Shown here: positions 7,938-15,815 of the stretch, piece after piece
How positions within the stretch are numbered: position 1 is the first letter of the stretch
How the letters are laid out: each line of letters opens with the position of its first letter
Assembly (NCBI RefSeq): GCF_007655005.1
Contig: NZ_SZVW01000028.1
Location: 1 to 64,000 of the forward strand
Direction: 5' to 3'
Length of the DNA stretch: 64,000 bases
From: Streptomyces tibetensis
GTDB taxonomy: Bacteria > Actinomycetota > Actinomycetes > Streptomycetales > Streptomycetaceae
Translations under genes and position numbers: made by a program
Notes under the pieces: model-generated
Told to the model about the DNA's origin: nothing
What the model saw: the letters and a program-made list of their open reading frames with translations, nothing else
Database searches by the model: none

Positions 7938-9182
7938 CTAGTCCGCGTCCTCGCCGTCGATGCCCAGGCCCGGCAGGAGACCGGGCAGGAGGGGCGGGAG
8001 TGTCACATCCGGCTCGGGGACGGGTGTGTGGGCCTCCGCCGAGGGGGAGGTGCTGGTGGCGTTGTCCTTCGGCGGGTCGAGCAGGCCGCCGGTGCTGCCA
8101 CCGAGCAGGCCGTCGCTGTCGTCACCGGAGCCGGCCGAGCGGCTGGGGCTGCCGCTGCCGGTGCCGTGCTCGTCGCTGTGCCTGCCGCCGCTGTCGCCGG
8201 GACGGGTCGAGCGGCCTGTGCTCGAGGAGCCGCTGGGAGCCGACTCGGAGACGCCGTGCCGCTTGCCGTCGCCGCCGCTCGTGGCCGGGGGCTCGGGCAG
8301 CAGGGAGCGCAGCGGGGCGACGTCCTCCTCTATGGCGTCGAAGACGGACGACACCTCCCGGCTGACGTCCCCGAGCTGGACGGGCAGCCGATCGCGCAGT
8401 TCGCCCCAGGCCTCGCGGTGGGAGCGGGAGAACGCGGACAGGGCCTGGATGGGGCCCAGTGAGTCCGGGTCGTGCTCGTACGCCTCGCTCAGCAGCCGGT
8501 GGCCCTCCGACGCGTCGTGCCGCATGCCGGACAGGGCGCGGCGGATCTCGCCCAGGGACTCGTGGTCCAGGGGGCCGCTGCGGCCTCGCTCCATCAGGCG
8601 GCGGGCTTCGCTGAGCCGGGTGGAGGCGTGGTCGAGATAGACCCGGCCGCGCTCGTCCGCCCCGTCGGCGAGGCCGAGCTTGACGTCCTCGATGCCGCGT
8701 TTGAGGCCGTAGAGCGAGTCGCCGGGAAGGGCGTCCGAGCTGGCGGCGGAGACTCCGCCGAAGGCGCTCGCGGCGACCCCGACGCTGAGTCCGCCCGCGG
8801 TGAGGCCCTTGGCGAGCCGGGAACGCGGACGGAGCTTCTTCAGTGAACCCGCGCGATGTGCCCCGCGGGCCCGGGACCGCTGTCCGGGGACCGCGCTGTC
8901 CGTCGCCCCGCCGCCCGCGGTGCCCTCCTGGAGCATGGCCTCGAAGGCGGCCACCAGCTGGGCCCGCTGGACGACCTTGACCTCCGGGTCGAGCTCCGGC
9001 TTGGGCAACGCGCCGAGCTCCGAGGCGAGCGCCAGATGGCGGGCCTGTTCGCTCGTCTCCGCGGTGGCCGGGGCAGGTGCCGATCCTTCGGGCTGCTCGG
9101 CCGCCGAACCCTGCTCGGACTGCTCCTCGAGGGCCTGGGCGAAGGCGTTCGCCCGCCGGTGCGCCGATACGTTCGCGATCAC
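7938..9182 (-). CDS. rsbN: RsbN, membrane anti-sigma factor for sigma-BldN
   Basis: About 414 residues from GTG 9182, chosen because GAGGAGGT lies 7 nt upstream. The N-terminal ~115 residues are cytoplasmic and should bind the sigma factor. A single hydrophobic segment lies at about 123-146. It is followed by the SDALPGDSLYGLKRGIEDVKL block (DUF5667-type), an extracytoplasmic helical region with many Arg/Glu, and a 120-residue Ser/Gly/Pro-rich tail. It lies directly downstream of bldN on the same strand, the arrangement known for rsbN in Streptomyces venezuelae, where RsbN restrains sigma-BldN and delays chaplin and rodlin expression. The name rests on this context plus the domain layout. Confidence 0.88.
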   Translation of the reverse strand: MIANVSAHRRANAFAQALEEQSEQGSAAEQPEGSAPAPATAETSEQARHLALASELGALPKPELDPEVKVVQRAQLVAAFEAMLQEGTAGGGATDSAVPGQRSRARGAHRAGSLKKLRPRSRLAKGLTAGGLSVGVAASAFGGVSAASSDALPGDSLYGLKRGIEDVKLGLADGADERGRVYLDHASTRLSEARRLMERGRSGPLDHESLGEIRRALSGMRHDASEGHRLLSEAYEHDPDSLGPIQALSAFSRSHREAWGELRDRLPVQLGDVSREVSSVFDAIEEDVAPLRSLLPEPPATSGGDGKRHGVSESAPSGSSSTGRSTRPGDSGGRHSDEHGTGSGSPSRSAGSGDDSDGLLGGSTGGLLDPPKDNATSTSPSAEAHTPVPEPDVTLPPLLPGLLPGLGIDGEDAD

Positions 9183-9418
9183 TGGCGGCACCTCCTCTCG
9201 TCATGACGGTCGACTCCCCAGGGGGTCCTGAGGGTTGCACACCCTGAGCACGACCACACGATCGAGTGACCGGAGCCGGCCAGGGGGTGACCACAGGGAG
9301 CCTGCATTCCGCACAACGAGCGGCGTGGCACATGGGTTACGGACTCCGGCTCATCGGATGCCGAAGGCAACGGACTTTCACGTTCCGTGAGTTGGGTGTC
9401 GCCGAGCGTGCCGCCCGG

Positions 9419-10189
9419 TCAGCGGGCGTCTTCCGGGAGCAGCCGGGCGAGGGTGCGCACGGCCCGGTACTGGAGGGTCTTGATGGCGCCCTCGTTCTTG
9501 CCCATCACCCGGGCGGTCTCGGCCACGGAGAGGCCTTGGAGGAAGCGGAGCGTCACGCACTCCTGCTGCTGGGGGTTGAGCCGCCGTACGGCGTCGAGCA
9601 GGGCGGCGTTGGAGAGGGACTCCAGGACGGAGTCCTCGGGGGAGCGCTCGACCTCGTTGGCGTCGAGCATCTCGCCGGTGGTGACCTCCAGGCGGAACCG
9701 GCTGGACTTGAAGTGGTCCGCGACGAGGTTGCGGGCGATGGTCACGAGCCAGGCGCCGAAGTCGCGGCCCTGCCAGGTGAACGTGCCGATGCGGCGCAGG
9801 GCACGCAGAAAGGTCTCGCTGGTGAGGTCCTCGGCGGTCGCCTTTCCTCCGACCCGGTAGTAGATGTACCGGTAGACGGTGTCGCTGTACTGGTCGTAGA
9901 GGCGGCCGAAGGCATCGGACTCGCCGGCCTGAGCGCGCTCCACGAGGTCCATCATCCGGGCGCTGTCGCTGTCAGCGGCAGGCCGGCGTGCGGTGGCCGC
10001 GCCGGAAGGGCGCCCTCGTCTGCCGACCGCGGCGCTGCCGTCGGCCAGTGCGTAGCAAGGGCCTACGGGCGCGGCGGTGGCGAATGCGGGGACGGCGTAC
10101 GCGGTGGGGACGAAGCCGCGCAACAGGTCTTGGACCGTTGCGCGCAGCGTAGCCAGGCCCGAGGCGTCAACCCCGACGTGTGGGTACAC
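9419..10189 (-). CDS. bldN: Developmental ECF sigma factor BldN (pro-sigma form)
   Basis: A 256-residue sigma factor from GTG 10189 (GGGAG just upstream). Residues 1-78 are an N-terminal extension not found in ordinary ECF sigmas. Sigma region 2 starts near 80 (DLVERAQAGESDAFGRLYDQY, then YRYIYYRVG and AEDLTSETFLRALRRI). Region 4 starts near 190 (LNPQQQECVTLRFLQGLS, then ETARVMGKNEGAIKTLQYRA). This is the hallmark of sigma-BldN, which in S. coelicolor is made as a proprotein with an ~86-residue prosequence and is needed for aerial hyphae. rsbN follows downstream; a 349-nt regulatory gap lies upstream. Confidence 0.93.
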   Translation of the reverse strand: MYPHVGVDASGLATLRATVQDLLRGFVPTAYAVPAFATAAPVGPCYALADGSAAVGRRGRPSGAATARRPAADSDSARMMDLVERAQAGESDAFGRLYDQYSDTVYRYIYYRVGGKATAEDLTSETFLRALRRIGTFTWQGRDFGAWLVTIARNLVADHFKSSRFRLEVTTGEMLDANEVERSPEDSVLESLSNAALLDAVRRLNPQQQECVTLRFLQGLSVAETARVMGKNEGAIKTLQYRAVRTLARLLPEDAR

Positions 10190-10538
10190 GGGACTCCCAG
10201 AGGCAGAGCTTCCATCACGTGCAGTGCGGGACCTTTCACCCGTCGTAGCGACGGAGGGGTACCGGATTGCGTCTGAGGAGAATAACGCTTCGTACAGGCG
10301 CTGCTACACCGAGTTGCTCAAATCATCGGTTACGTCGCTTCCGTAACCGATTGACGCCGGATCAAGTGCCAGTGCGTGACCGGTTGTTGATCGGAAAGCT
10401 TCGGATTGCGGCTGAGTGCAGGGCGTGTTGTGGCCGTGTGCAGCCAAGAGGACTGGAGAGGAGGTTGTGGGGGTACGCCAGTTGGATTTACGGCGATTGT
10501 CAGGCCGCAAACTTCCGTGTCCCGGTTTGATCAGGTGG
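10190..10538 (-). promoter_or_regulatory. bldN upstream region with a perfect 10-bp inverted repeat
   Basis: This gap holds no gene. ATCGGTTACG at 10325-10334 is repeated as its exact reverse complement at 10342-10351 with a 7-nt spacer, 136-162 nt upstream of the bldN start. There is no T tract, so a protein-binding site is likelier than a terminator. bldN is known to be a BldD target; the outer TTAC/GTAA half-sites here are 9 nt apart, not the 5 nt of the TNAC-N5-GTNA consensus, so BldD assignment is only a possibility. Both arms also contain CGTAAC, a plausible ECF -35 element. Confidence 0.55.
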
Positions 10539-11456
10539 TCAGCGGCGGCGTCGGTGCAGGGCGATGGCGGCCGCCGTGCCGCCCGCGACGGCGCCGACGC
10601 CCGCCGCGGCCGGGATGCCGACCTTGGCCGCCTTGCGGCCCGTGCGGTAGTCGCGCAGGCGCCAGTCCAGCTGCCGGGCGTGCTTGCGCAGCTTGCTGTC
10701 CGGGTTGATGGCGTAGGGGTGGCCGACCAGGGAGAGCATCGGGATGTCGTTGTGCGAGTCGCTGTAGGCGGCGCAGCGGCCGAGGTCCAGGCCCTCGGCG
10801 GCGGCCAGGGCGCGGACGGCCTCGGCCTTCGCGGGGCCGTGCAGCGGTTCGCCGACGAGTTTGCCGGTGTAGACGCCGTCGACGGACTCGGCGACCGTGC
10901 CGAGGGCGCCGGTCAGGCCGAGGCGGCGGGCGATGACGGTGGCGATCTCGACGGGGGCGGCCGTCACCAGCCACACCTTCTGGCCGGCGTCCAGGTGGGC
11001 CTGGGCGAGGGCGCGGGTGCCGGGCCAGATGCGCTCGGCCATGTACTCGTCGTAGATCTCTTCGCCGATCGACTGCAGTTCGGCGACGCGGTGGCCCTGG
11101 ACGATCGACAGGGCCGAGTCGCGGGCCTCCTGCATGTGCTCGGGGTCCTCGACCCCGGCGAGGCGGAACCACGCCTGCTGCCAGGCGAACTTCGCCAGCT
11201 CGCGCGTCTCGAAGAACTTCCGCTTGTACAGGCCCCGCCCGAAGTGGAAGAGGGCCGCGCCCTGCATGACGGTGTTGTCCAGGTCGAAGAAGGCGGCGGC
11301 CCGGTCGTCGCCGTGCACCGGGAACTGCGGTTCCTCGGTCGTGCCGGCGGCTTCCTGTGTGGACTTGCGGGCTGCCTCCGCCGAGGCCTCGCCTGCCAAA
11401 ACGCTCCGCGCCGTGGCGGAGCGCCTACGGGGAGTGAGCCATCCGAGAGCGGCCAT
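10539..11456 (-). CDS. HAD-IB family hydrolase (SerB-like) with C-terminal hydrophobic tail
   Basis: A 305-residue HAD phosphatase. Motif I is AFFDLDNTVM near residues 56-64, motif II VWLVTAAPVEIA near 160, motif III in the GPAKAEAVRAL region, and motif IV AAYSDSHNDIPML near 230. The last 30 residues include a Gly/Ala-rich hydrophobic stretch followed by HRRRR, which could anchor the protein to the membrane. The first 45 residues are low-complexity. Relatives in actinobacteria act as phosphoserine-type or sugar phosphatases; the substrate is unknown. It lies upstream of bldN on the same strand, but the 349-nt gap suggests separate transcription. Confidence 0.8.
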   Translation of the reverse strand: MAALGWLTPRRRSATARSVLAGEASAEAARKSTQEAAGTTEEPQFPVHGDDRAAAFFDLDNTVMQGAALFHFGRGLYKRKFFETRELAKFAWQQAWFRLAGVEDPEHMQEARDSALSIVQGHRVAELQSIGEEIYDEYMAERIWPGTRALAQAHLDAGQKVWLVTAAPVEIATVIARRLGLTGALGTVAESVDGVYTGKLVGEPLHGPAKAEAVRALAAAEGLDLGRCAAYSDSHNDIPMLSLVGHPYAINPDSKLRKHARQLDWRLRDYRTGRKAAKVGIPAAAGVGAVAGGTAAAIALHRRRR

Positions 11457-11618
11457 GGCGTGAGCATAGCCAGTTTGTTCGGGGGTTCCGGAGTCGGAAG
11501 GTTGGGGGCGTGTGAACTCTCGGCAAGCATGTCGTCAAAAGACGCCGCGCGGGACGAAGGCGGTCGGCGTGTCCCCGGGGCTTTCGCGGGGGTTCCGCTT
11601 GTCCGCGGGCGCGCGACA

Positions 11619-11897
11619 ATGGCCGACATGAGTCCCCTCTTCCGTCGCAGGCCCTCCGGTGACCGGCTCGTCACCCTGATCCGCAAGCCCGGCTGTCATC
11701 TGTGTGATGACGCACAGGTCGTTGTGGAGAAGGTGTGCGGTGATCTCGGAGTCCCCTGGGAGCAGAAGGACATCACCGAGGATCGGGAACTGCACGATCA
11801 GTACTGGGAGCAGATCCCGGTCGTGCTGGTGGACGGCAGGCAGCACACGTTCTGGCGTGTGAACGAGGACCGCCTGCGCAAGGCGCTGACCGACTGA
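11619..11897 (+). CDS. Glutaredoxin-like (DUF836/thioredoxin-fold) protein
   Basis: A 92-residue thioredoxin-fold protein with a CHLC redox pair near residues 26-29 (RKPGCHLCDDAQ), followed by the cis-proline loop EQIPVVLVDG. Compact glutaredoxin-like proteins of this size reduce disulfides in the cytosol. ATG 11619 is used; ATG 11628 is an equally good start and no ribosome-binding site decides between them. It is divergent from the HAD gene and precedes rex on the same strand, so a link to redox sensing is suggestive but unproven. Confidence 0.75.
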   Translation: MADMSPLFRRRPSGDRLVTLIRKPGCHLCDDAQVVVEKVCGDLGVPWEQKDITEDRELHDQYWEQIPVVLVDGRQHTFWRVNEDRLRKALTD

Positions 11898-12211
11898 TCC
11901 CGCCCCGGTGAGCGACTGACCGATCAGTCCAAAGGGGCCGTCGGGTCGCTTAGGATCGATGGTGGCTTGGTCTCGGGGGCGGGATTCACTGAGGAGAGTG
12001 TGCGGTTTTGCCCCCAGAAGACAAGGAACGGTGGCGCCCAGGCGCCAGTTCCCTGCGCGTGCGCCGGGGGCGCGTGACCCCGGTCACGTTGGCCGGGCAA
12101 ATCGGACACCATCTTTGTGCACGCGTTCACAAAGACATAGCCTGCATTCGACGGGGCGGTCATGTAGGGACGTATGACCGCCTACAGCCCCGCTCTACCC
12201 GCAGGAGCACC
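11898..12211 (+). promoter_or_regulatory. rex promoter region
   Basis: A 314-nt gap between the glutaredoxin-like gene and rex. It contains the Rex operator at 12115-12132, listed separately, and no convincing gene. The frame running into rex from 12008 lacks a ribosome-binding site and family similarity before the GTG at 12212. Confidence 0.6.
12115..12132. promoter_or_regulatory. Rex operator (ROP) upstream of rex
   Basis: TTGTGCACGCGTTCACAA is an 18-nt near-perfect palindrome with one mismatch, embedded in a longer CTTTGTG...CACAAAG dyad (12113-12134). It matches the S. coelicolor ROP consensus TTGTGAA-N4-TTCACAA at all but one position. Rex is known to repress its own rex-hemACD operon at high NAD+/NADH. 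The site is 80 nt upstream of the rex start. Confidence 0.93.
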
Positions 12212-12973
12212 GTGGCAACTGGCCGAACTCACCGACCGGCGACCCGCAGCCGAGGGATTCCCGAGGCCACCGTCGCCCGGCTTCCGCTGTACCTCCGCGC
12301 TCTGACCGCGCTGTCGGAGCGCTCGGTGCCCACGGTCTCCTCCGAGGAGCTCGCGGCCGCCGCGGGGGTCAACTCCGCGAAGCTGCGCAAGGACTTCTCC
12401 TACCTCGGCTCCTACGGGACCAGGGGTGTCGGCTACGACGTCGAGTATCTCGTGTACCAGATCTCCCGCGAACTGGGGCTCACCCAGGACTGGCCGGTCG
12501 TGATCGTCGGTATCGGCAACCTCGGCGCCGCCCTCGCCAACTACGGCGGGTTCGCCTCCCGCGGCTTCCGCGTCGCCGCGCTGATCGACGCCGACCCGGC
12601 CATGGCCGGAAAGCCCGTCGCCGGCATCCCGGTGCAGCACTCCGACGACCTGGAGAAGATCATCCAGGACAACGGCGTGTCGATCGGTGTCATCGCCACC
12701 CCCGCCGGTGCCGCCCAGGCGGTCTGCGACCGGCTCGTGGCCGCCGGCGTCACCTCCATCCTGAACTTCGCGCCGACCGTGCTGTCCGTCCCCGAGGGCG
12801 TCGACGTGCGCAAGGTCGACCTCTCCATCGAGCTGCAGATCCTCGCCTTCCACGAGCAGCGCAAGGCCGGGGAGGGGGCCGCCTCCGACGGTGGCGTCCC
12901 CGCCGCCGCCGCGCGCAGCGACTCCGCCGACCAGGGACCCGACGGGGACATGCCCGCCGTGATGCCGGCATGA
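12212..12973 (+). CDS. rex: Redox-sensing transcriptional repressor Rex
   Basis: A 253-residue NAD(H)-responsive repressor starting at GTG 12212, with AGGAG at 12203-12207. The N-terminal winged helix covers about residues 15-80 (IPEATVARLPLYLRAL, VNSAKLRKDFSYLGSYGTRGVGY). The C-terminal Rossmann domain has VIVGIGNLGAAL near 98 and ends in the domain-swap helix VDLSIELQILAFHEQ. A disordered Ala/Asp tail follows. A Rex operator lies 80 nt upstream, consistent with autoregulation. Its last 4 nt overlap hemA (ATGA), so rex, hemA, hemC and cobA-hemD form one translationally coupled operon. Confidence 0.97.
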   Translation: MATGRTHRPATRSRGIPEATVARLPLYLRALTALSERSVPTVSSEELAAAAGVNSAKLRKDFSYLGSYGTRGVGYDVEYLVYQISRELGLTQDWPVVIVGIGNLGAALANYGGFASRGFRVAALIDADPAMAGKPVAGIPVQHSDDLEKIIQDNGVSIGVIATPAGAAQAVCDRLVAAGVTSILNFAPTVLSVPEGVDVRKVDLSIELQILAFHEQRKAGEGAASDGGVPAAAARSDSADQGPDGDMPAVMPA

Positions 12974-14739
12974 GCCTCCTCGTCGTCGGACTCAGTCACC
13001 GCAGCGCCCCGGTCAGCGTGCTGGAGCGGGCCGCGCTGAACGCGGACGCGCAGGTCAAGCTGCTCCAGGACACGGTCGCCGCCGAACCGGCCTCGGAGGC
13101 CGCGGTGCTCGCCACCTGCAACCGCATCGAGCTCTACGCCGACGTGGACAAGTTCCACGCCGGTGTCGCCGAGCTGTCCACCCTGCTCGCGCAGCACAGC
13201 GGGGTCGGCCTCGAGGAGCTCACTCCCTATCTCTACGTGCACTACGAGGACCGGGCCGTCCACCACCTGTTCTCGGTGGCCTGCGGGCTGGACTCGATGG
13301 TCGTCGGCGAGGGGCAGATCCTCGGACAGATCAAGGACTCCCTGGCCCGGGCGCAGGACCTGCACTCCGCGGGCCGCCTCCTGAACGACCTGTTCCAGCA
13401 GGCCCTGCGGGTCGGCAAGCGCGCCCACTCCGAGACCGGCATCGACCGCGCCGGCCAGTCCCTGGTCACCTTCGGCCTGGAGCAGCTGGCCCGGGGCGGG
13501 GACGTACAGCAGTGGGCCCGGGGCAAGAGGGCCCTGGTCATCGGGGCCGGGTCGATGTCCTCCCTGGCCGCGGCCACGCTCGCGCGGGCCGGGGTCGCCG
13601 AGATCGTCGTCGCCAACCGCACCTTCGACCGGGCCGAGCGCCTCGCCGAGATCCTCATGGAGGGCGACGACACGGACGTGGCGGCCCGCGCGGTACCGAT
13701 GGAGTCGGTGCCGGCCGAGCTGACACGTGCCGACGTCACCGTCTCCTGTACCGGCGCGACGGGCCTGGTCCTGACGGCCCAGTCCGTCGCCGAGGCGGTC
13801 GTGGGCCGTGAGCCCGCGTCGTCGGCCATGGCCGGCGAGGGTGGGCCGGGGGTGCCGGGCGGCCGGTCCGCAGCCGCGGCCGGAGCGCAGCGCGAGGGCG
13901 CGCCGGGCGCCGGCACCGGCAGCGAGGACGGCTGCCCGCTGGACCTCTCCGCGGTGCAGGGCACCGCCGGGTTCTCCGTGCTGGGCGAGGCCGCCGTGGC
14001 CGGGATGGCCGCGGCCGACCTCGAACAGCACGCGGCGTGGGTGGACAACGGCTCGGTGGGCGGCGACCGGCGTGCCGCGGGCGGTACGGCCCGGCCGGGA
14101 CAGAGCGGCACGCTCGACCCGGCCGCGGACACCGACGCCATCGCCGCGCTCGCCGCGACCGTCGCCGCCGTCGGGCGGATCCCCGAGCGGCGCCGGCCCG
14201 AGCCGGTCGAGGAACCGCAGCGGCCCGAGCCCGTGCTCTTCCTGCTGGACCTCGCGATGCCGCGCGACATAGACGCGGCCGTGCACCGGCTGGCCGGGGT
14301 GCGGCTGGTGGACATCGAGTCGCTGGCGGAGGCCTCCGCGGGCGCTCCGATGGCTGCCGATGTGGACCAGGTCAGGCGTATCGTCTCCGACGAGGTCGCG
14401 GCCTTCGGGGCAGCCCTGCGGGCCGCGCACATCACGCCGACCGTGGTCGCCCTGCGCACCATGGCCGCCGACGTCGTGGCCGGCGAGATCGCCCGGCTGG
14501 ACGGGCGGCTGCCCGGTCTCGACGACAAGCACCGAGCGGAGATCACCCAGACCGTGCGGCGCGTGGTCGACAAACTGCTCCACGCGCCGACCGTGCGGGT
14601 CAAGCAACTCGCGGCCGAACCCGGCGGCGCCGGGTACGCGGACGCGCTGCGGACCCTGTTCGACCTCGACCCCGAGACGGTGGCCGCCGTCTCCCGGGCC
14701 GAGGACAGCACCACCGAGAAAGACCGAGGGCCGGCATGA
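12970..14739 (+). CDS. hemA: Glutamyl-tRNA reductase with a ~140-residue insertion
   Basis: A 589-residue enzyme that reduces glutamyl-tRNA(Glu) to glutamate-1-semialdehyde, the first committed step of tetrapyrrole synthesis. The active-site Cys is in LATCNRIELYA near residue 50. GLDSMVVGEGQILGQIKDS, the NADPH loop ALVIGAGSMSSLAAA and the C-terminal dimerisation helices are all present. Usual length is 420-450 residues; the excess is a Gly/Ala/Pro-rich segment at about 281-420, between SCTGATGLVLTAQSVAEA and LFLLDLAMPRDID. The insertion stays in frame with no lost catalytic element. It overlaps rex and hemC by 4 nt each. Confidence 0.96.
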   Translation: MSLLVVGLSHRSAPVSVLERAALNADAQVKLLQDTVAAEPASEAAVLATCNRIELYADVDKFHAGVAELSTLLAQHSGVGLEELTPYLYVHYEDRAVHHLFSVACGLDSMVVGEGQILGQIKDSLARAQDLHSAGRLLNDLFQQALRVGKRAHSETGIDRAGQSLVTFGLEQLARGGDVQQWARGKRALVIGAGSMSSLAAATLARAGVAEIVVANRTFDRAERLAEILMEGDDTDVAARAVPMESVPAELTRADVTVSCTGATGLVLTAQSVAEAVVGREPASSAMAGEGGPGVPGGRSAAAAGAQREGAPGAGTGSEDGCPLDLSAVQGTAGFSVLGEAAVAGMAAADLEQHAAWVDNGSVGGDRRAAGGTARPGQSGTLDPAADTDAIAALAATVAAVGRIPERRRPEPVEEPQRPEPVLFLLDLAMPRDIDAAVHRLAGVRLVDIESLAEASAGAPMAADVDQVRRIVSDEVAAFGAALRAAHITPTVVALRTMAADVVAGEIARLDGRLPGLDDKHRAEITQTVRRVVDKLLHAPTVRVKQLAAEPGGAGYADALRTLFDLDPETVAAVSRAEDSTTEKDRGPA

Positions 14740-15815
14740 ACGACACGCGTGAGCCGCGGGGGCGCGCCGGCGCCGAGGGCACGAGCGCGCGGAGGCCCGA
14801 AGGGCTGAGCACGGTCGGGTCCTCGGCACCGGCTGAGGCGCCCCAGCGGGGACCGGATGCACAAGGGGCGCTACGGCTCGGTACCAGGCGCAGCAGGCTC
14901 GCCATGGCCCAGTCCGGGCAGGTGGCGGAAGCCGTGAGCCGGGTGACCGGGCGGCCCGTCGAGCTCGTCGAGATCACCACGTACGGTGATGTCTCGCGCG
15001 AGGCGCTGGCCCAGATCGGCGGCACCGGCGTATTCGTGACCGCCCTGCGCGAAGCGCTCCTCAAGGGCGAGGTCGACTTCGCGGTGCACTCCCTGAAGGA
15101 CCTGCCGACCACGCAGCCCGACGAACTGGTCGTGGCCGCCGTGCCGGTGCGCGAGGACCCGCGGGACGTGATCGTCGCCCGGGACGCGCTGAAGTTCACC
15201 GACCTGCCCTCAGGGGCCCGCATCGGTACGGGTTCGCCGCGCCGCATGGCGCAGCTCAACGCGTACGCCCGCAGCCACAACCTGGACATAGCGACGGTCC
15301 CGATCCGCGGCAACGTCGACACCCGCATCGGGTTCGTGCGCAGCGGGGAGCTGGACGCCGTCGTGCTCGCCGCCGCCGGACTCAACCGGATCGGCCGCGG
15401 CGACGAAGTGACCGACTTCCTGTCGGTCGACACGGTTTTGCCCGCCCCCGGCCAGGGGGCCCTGGCGATCGAGTGCACCGCGGGCAACGCGGACCTCATC
15501 GCCGCGCTCGCCGAACTCGACGACCCGTTCACGCGGATCGCCGTGACGGCCGAGCGATCACTGCTCGCCGCCCTGGAAGCCGGTTGCAGTGCCCCTGTGG
15601 GGGCGCTGGCCGACCTCCTGGCCGACGGGCAGATTGTCAAGGAAATGCGCCTGCGCGCCGTCGTCGGGACCACCGACGGCACGCGCATGGTGCAGCTGTC
15701 CACCACCGGTCCCGTGCCCGAGACGCACGACGGGGCAATGGCGCTCGGTCGCGAACTCGCCGCCGAGATGCTCGCCCAGGGCGCGGCCGGTCTGATGGGG
15801 GAGCGAGCACATTGA
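14736..15815 (+). CDS. hemC: Hydroxymethylbilane synthase (porphobilinogen deaminase)
   Basis: A 359-residue enzyme that polymerises four porphobilinogens. Conserved parts are LRLGTRRSRLAMAQSGQVAEAV near residue 47, the catalytic Asp in VHSLKDLPT, the substrate-binding Arg stretch TGSPRRMAQLNA and the dipyrromethane-cofactor Cys in LEAGCSAPVGALA near 285. The first ~45 residues are a low-complexity extension absent from most homologues; the ATGA overlap with hemA supports the start at 14736. It ends in a TTGA overlap with cobA-hemD. Confidence 0.95.
   Translation: MNDTREPRGRAGAEGTSARRPEGLSTVGSSAPAEAPQRGPDAQGALRLGTRRSRLAMAQSGQVAEAVSRVTGRPVELVEITTYGDVSREALAQIGGTGVFVTALREALLKGEVDFAVHSLKDLPTTQPDELVVAAVPVREDPRDVIVARDALKFTDLPSGARIGTGSPRRMAQLNAYARSHNLDIATVPIRGNVDTRIGFVRSGELDAVVLAAAGLNRIGRGDEVTDFLSVDTVLPAPGQGALAIECTAGNADLIAALAELDDPFTRIAVTAERSLLAALEAGCSAPVGALADLLADGQIVKEMRLRAVVGTTDGTRMVQLSTTGPVPETHDGAMALGRELAAEMLAQGAAGLMGERAH

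Noticed and set aside
9266..10276. 336-residue plus-strand frame over bldN
   Set aside because: Antisense shadow of the sigma factor, whose regions 2 and 4 are unmistakable on the reverse strand.
10325..10351. Assigning the dyad firmly as a BldD box
   Set aside because: Spacing between TTAC and GTAA is 9 nt instead of the 5 nt of the consensus, so only a candidate operator is reported.
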